Shown here in pieces: positions 60,527 to 64,000 of a stretch of DNA of 64,000 nucleotides; positions within the stretch are counted from its first letter, which is position 1; each line of letters opens with the position of its first letter. Position numbers and translations under genes: made by a program. Where the stretch lies: positions 149,234,001 to 149,298,000 of the forward strand of contig JBITNC010000001.1 of NCBI GenBank assembly GCA_050084985.1, written 5' to 3'. The notes beneath the pieces were generated by a model. That model saw nothing but the letters and a program-made list of their open reading frames with translations. It ran no database searches and had not been told where the DNA came from. Source of the stretch: Nageia nagi. Taxonomy: Eukaryota; Pinophyta.

Positions 60527-61900
60527 CTCTTTACCTTGGTTGTGAGATGTAATGGCTTGCATGTAGTAGAATCAACCAAGAGCAAAGAATGAACTTGAAA
60601 ATGAGGGGCAAACACTTCCAAGCATATATATGAATGTTAACTCATAAAATATATAAGAGTGAATAGTAATAGAGAATGCCATAATATTTCATCAAATGAT
60701 ATAGCAATAATGCAAAAAGGATTAAATTAATATAATATGCATATATTATCTTGAAAATAGTAAATACAAAAATACTCAATGTTTCATTCTTAGATGCATA
60801 TATAGGAAAATCATGATAGAGGTGTTTCCACATTATCATGGGGTACATGCCCCATTCTTAGATTTAACACATGCAATCAAAACCATATGTGTTGAAATCA
60901 TCATGCAGTATATGCCCCATTCCTAGATGCAACATATGAATCAAGAAAATAATATGGTGACAGTTAATTGAGACCCAACCAACAAAATTTGACTCAAATA
61001 TGGAGGTTAGTTAAGACCCAACCAACAAAGGTGACTCACAAGCATGGATGGTTTGAATATTTCCCAACCATGCTATATGATATTATCACTTTCATGAGAT
61101 ACAAACCCCATTCTTAGTTGTGATTAAGGTTTTATTGGTTTGAATATTTCCCAATCATGCATGATTATAGTACCAATGATAATGTGGCCATTAGAATGAA
61201 TATTAGTTTAGTCTTGATCTCCAAGCTAACCCAAGAAAAATGGTTAGTTGTGTCCCAACCAAATAATTAAAATAGTGATGGTTATTTAATTTCCTCCCAA
61301 CAAGGGCATATTGTGCTAAACATGATAATAAATCATTAAATGATTGTATGATGATTGTATATGTAAAGGTAAGAGAGTAGAGAATAATAATTTCACTTAC
61401 CTATGATGAACAATGTGATTTGTTTCAAAAATGCTAGTGCAAGAATAAAAGGTAGCATGAGCATTAAGCTTAGGATTGAATCAAACCCCATAATAATTTT
61501 GAAACTAAGATATAATTGAGTTGATATGATTAACCTATGTGTGATGATTGAAATATACACATGATTACCTATAGTATTATCTACATGATTGGTTGTATTG
61601 ATATCATTGGTATGAAAATGAAAATTGATTGACAAAATTCTAAAGATATCAAATGGTCTATCTAATCTAACTATGACTTTTGAAGCTTATGACTTTGATT
61701 GGAATATAAAATGGGCTAGGGATTCTAGCACAGGCACTAGGATGACTTAGGATTTTTACACATAAAGCTAAAGCAACCAGTAGCTCAGTGGAACTAAAAT
61801 GAAAGTAGGATCTTATAATTGAATTTTGTACTTGTGACTGATTAAAGGATGACCTCTAGAATATGTGTGACAAGATTCCCTCATGCATAGAAAGGCTTGT
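60527..61900. other. Noncoding region with repeated short blocks
   Basis: No gene recognised. It contains paired blocks: GCCCCATTC(T/C)TAGATGCAAC-like (about 60850, 60915), GACCCAACCAACAAA (60970, 61015), and GAATATTTCCCAA(C/T)CATGC (61050, 61143). It follows the 3' end of the Tat-type pol on its coding strand and may be that element's 3' noncoding region or LTR. Confidence 0.45.
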
Positions 61901-61915
61901 TATGCTCTACATTGG

Positions 61916-64000
61916 TTAAAAATTTATCAACTTTCCTCCTAGGTTTTGGCAACCTATATGCATTGTTTGGATACTTGGTCTTGATGATGTAGGGACCAAT
62001 CCAATTAGTTTTGAATTTACCTTTGTCTTATTTTTTAGTTTGTCACTTATGATGATTCTCATTGAGCACAAGATCACCCACTTAGAACTCACATGGTACA
62101 ATTTTTTTCCATGTGCTTTCTTTTTATCTCTTTTCATAAGCTCTAAGATGTTCTAAGGCATGGATTCTCTTTTCATACAAGCCTTATAGTTGCCTTAATC
62201 TTGATTTTTGTTATTCTTCCCAATCAATTATGCCTTCTAAGAACACCCTTAGTTATGGTATCTCAACATCTAATGGTAATACAACCTCATCTCCATAAAC
62301 TAATGAAAATAGAGTACACCATGTAATTGGTCTAATGCTTATTTTGTATGTGCATAAGGCACAAATGAACTGAGAATGCCAATCTTTATGATTTTTCTTA
62401 ATTGTCTTACATAGGATGTTAACAATTATCTTATTAGTTGCTTAATCTTGTCCATTACCTTATTAACAGTAGCTTAATGAGAATCTTTGCTTGATTTTGA
62501 AACCCTTACAAAACTCCCTAACTTTCTTTCTTCTGAAGTTATTTTAGTTATCCATGATGAGATGATATGGAACACCAGATTGAGCAATGGTACTTTTAGG
62601 TATAAATTTTACAATTTGAGGACCCTTGGAGGATCTTAAAGGCACAAATTTAGCCCACTTTGTGAAGTATTCTATTGGAACTAGGATGAGTTTATGTCCC
62701 TAACTAGATTTGGGATTGATAACTAATTAAATCAAAGGCCCAAATGGAAAAGGGTCAAGGTGATACTATTATTGCTAGTTCACTTAAAGGAGCCTATTTC
62801 AAGTTAGCATGCTTTTGACATTTTTCATATTTTTAAACATGTAAAATGCATTACTTTTTCATAAATGGCCAATAATATCCTAGTCTTATGAGTATGATTA
62901 ATGGCTTTACCATTAAAATGACCTTCATTTATGCTATAATGTACTTGTTTGATAACCTTATTTTCTTCTATTTCATTTACACATCTAAGCAAAGTACCAT
63001 CAATTATAAATAATATCACCAATAAGGACATACATTGTAACCATGTGTTTTATCCTTCTTTTTAGGAACTTAGACTAGCATAAATTTGGGATCTTTTCTT
63101 GCTTGAGGTAGTTGTAAATATCAACATACCATGCATGCGATGGGGGAATAACACATATAAATGATTCCATCCTATAGAACCTTTGGAATTGATCATCATC
63201 TAGAAAATAACAATATATAAGGCTTTCAATTTTGATTATTTTTTCCTCATCTTCAACTAAGATAGGTTCTAGTGAAGAAACATTAGCCATGGCATATGTA
63301 AATCTATTATTGTTCATTGATATATTCTCAAACTAAATCTCTATAAAACACCTTTGAACCATTTCTTACTAGGTACTTATAAGGTTGTAACTTCTTATAT
63401 TTGATGTTATAAGTATCATTGATTTGATTGATGATAAGTTGTGAGCCACCATAGAGATTTAGCTTGTTGATTCTAAGGTTTACAATTATTTTCAATCCTA
63501 GGAATAAAGCTTCATACTCATCCATGTTGTTATGAATTTGAAAGTTAACTTGTAATCCATAGGAATCATACCACCTTAAAAAGATGCTAGCATAATTCTT
63601 ATACTAGCCCTTTGTAAACATTTAGATCCATCAAATAATAGTATCCAAGTCTTATCCTCCAACTGTTCAACTAGTGCCATAAGCTCATTTTTGTTACTGT
63701 TGTCATCACATGGTGCTACTATAAGCATATCATCTATAATATAACCTTTGATTGCTTTTTTCATATGTAGAGAATATCAAACTCTTAGAGTTCCATGATC
63801 CATTTGGTTGGTCTTCCTTACAACTATGGTTTTGAGAGAAAATATCATAATGAATCATCTTGAGCCATAATGAAGGTAGCATTGGTGATCATGAAATGCC
63901 CTAATTTTTAAGTTGTGTAGAATATGGCATAGCATAACTTTTTCAATGGTTATGTAGTTGATTTTTATATTTTGTAATTTCTTGGATAAGTAGTATCAAA
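61916..64000 (-). pseudogene. pol: Tat-lineage gypsy pol, 3' part
   Basis: Runs in from beyond the right edge. Right to left: an RNase H of the archaeal-type seen in Tat/Ogre elements (WILLFDGSKCLQRASIRIML at 63576-63764; EYEALFLGLKIIVNLRINKL and LYGGSQLIINQINDTYNIKY at 63328-63525), a linker with NRFTYAMANVSSLEPI and WYVDIYNYLKQ (63075-63317), the integrase zinc-binding region (VIKQVHYSINEGHFNGKAI, 62825-63031), a decayed core, then FSLVYGDEVVLPLDVEIP near 62290 and the C-terminal 'LVLNENHHK', 'NWIGPYIIKTKYPNNAYRL' (61916-62100). Numerous stops. The pairing of this RNase H with integrase after it is characteristic of the lineage. Confidence 0.82.

Overview
This is nuclear DNA from a seed plant. 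It is very AT-rich, has no bacterial gene organisation, and is built mostly of nested, decayed LTR retrotransposons. Most of them are primed by initiator tRNA-Met, with the motif TGGTATCAGAGC next to the LTR. The density of old nested elements suggests a large plant genome, perhaps a gymnosperm, but the species cannot be fixed from the sequence. Only one locus looks like a host gene: an AP2/ERF transcription factor of group VII at 8308-9038 (minus strand), in a small GC-richer island. It has the Met-Cys-Gly-Gly N-terminus of the oxygen-sensing N-degron family. Its reading frame is broken once, and two DNA-contact positions of the AP2/ERF domain are changed.

Layout. 1-7660: relics comprising a plant-mobile-domain protein (1190-2625, +), a Tat/Athila-type gypsy gag (3339-5760, -), a lone CACTA transposon end (7165-7458) and a short copia gag piece. 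7661-10565: the ERF locus, with a duplication in its 3' flank, a TATA box, and a four-copy tandem array of about 243 bp upstream. 10566-13268: no recognisable gene. 13269-24238: a gypsy composite whose left LTR is split by a copia element (13673-19613). 24457-30353: a gypsy chromovirus (-), target duplication CCAAC. 30536-37384: a copia element (-), target duplication TATTA. 38370-44427: a gypsy element (-) of the same family as the composite at 13-24 kb. 47294-60526: an LTR element (-) without recognisable polymerase, hosting a younger copia element (48523-57074, target duplication CATTC) and a CACTA-like TIR element (57236-58302). 61916-64000: the 3' part of a Tat-lineage gypsy pol (-) running off the right edge.

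None of the retroelements keeps an intact polyprotein; all carry stops and frameshifts, so they are annotated as relics. The order of insertion can be read directly: gypsy LTR before copia at 13.7 kb, where the partner gypsy LTR at 23.15 kb preserves the empty site, and the 47-60 kb element before both the CACTA-like element and the CATTC copia element. No tRNA, rRNA or CRISPR features were seen.
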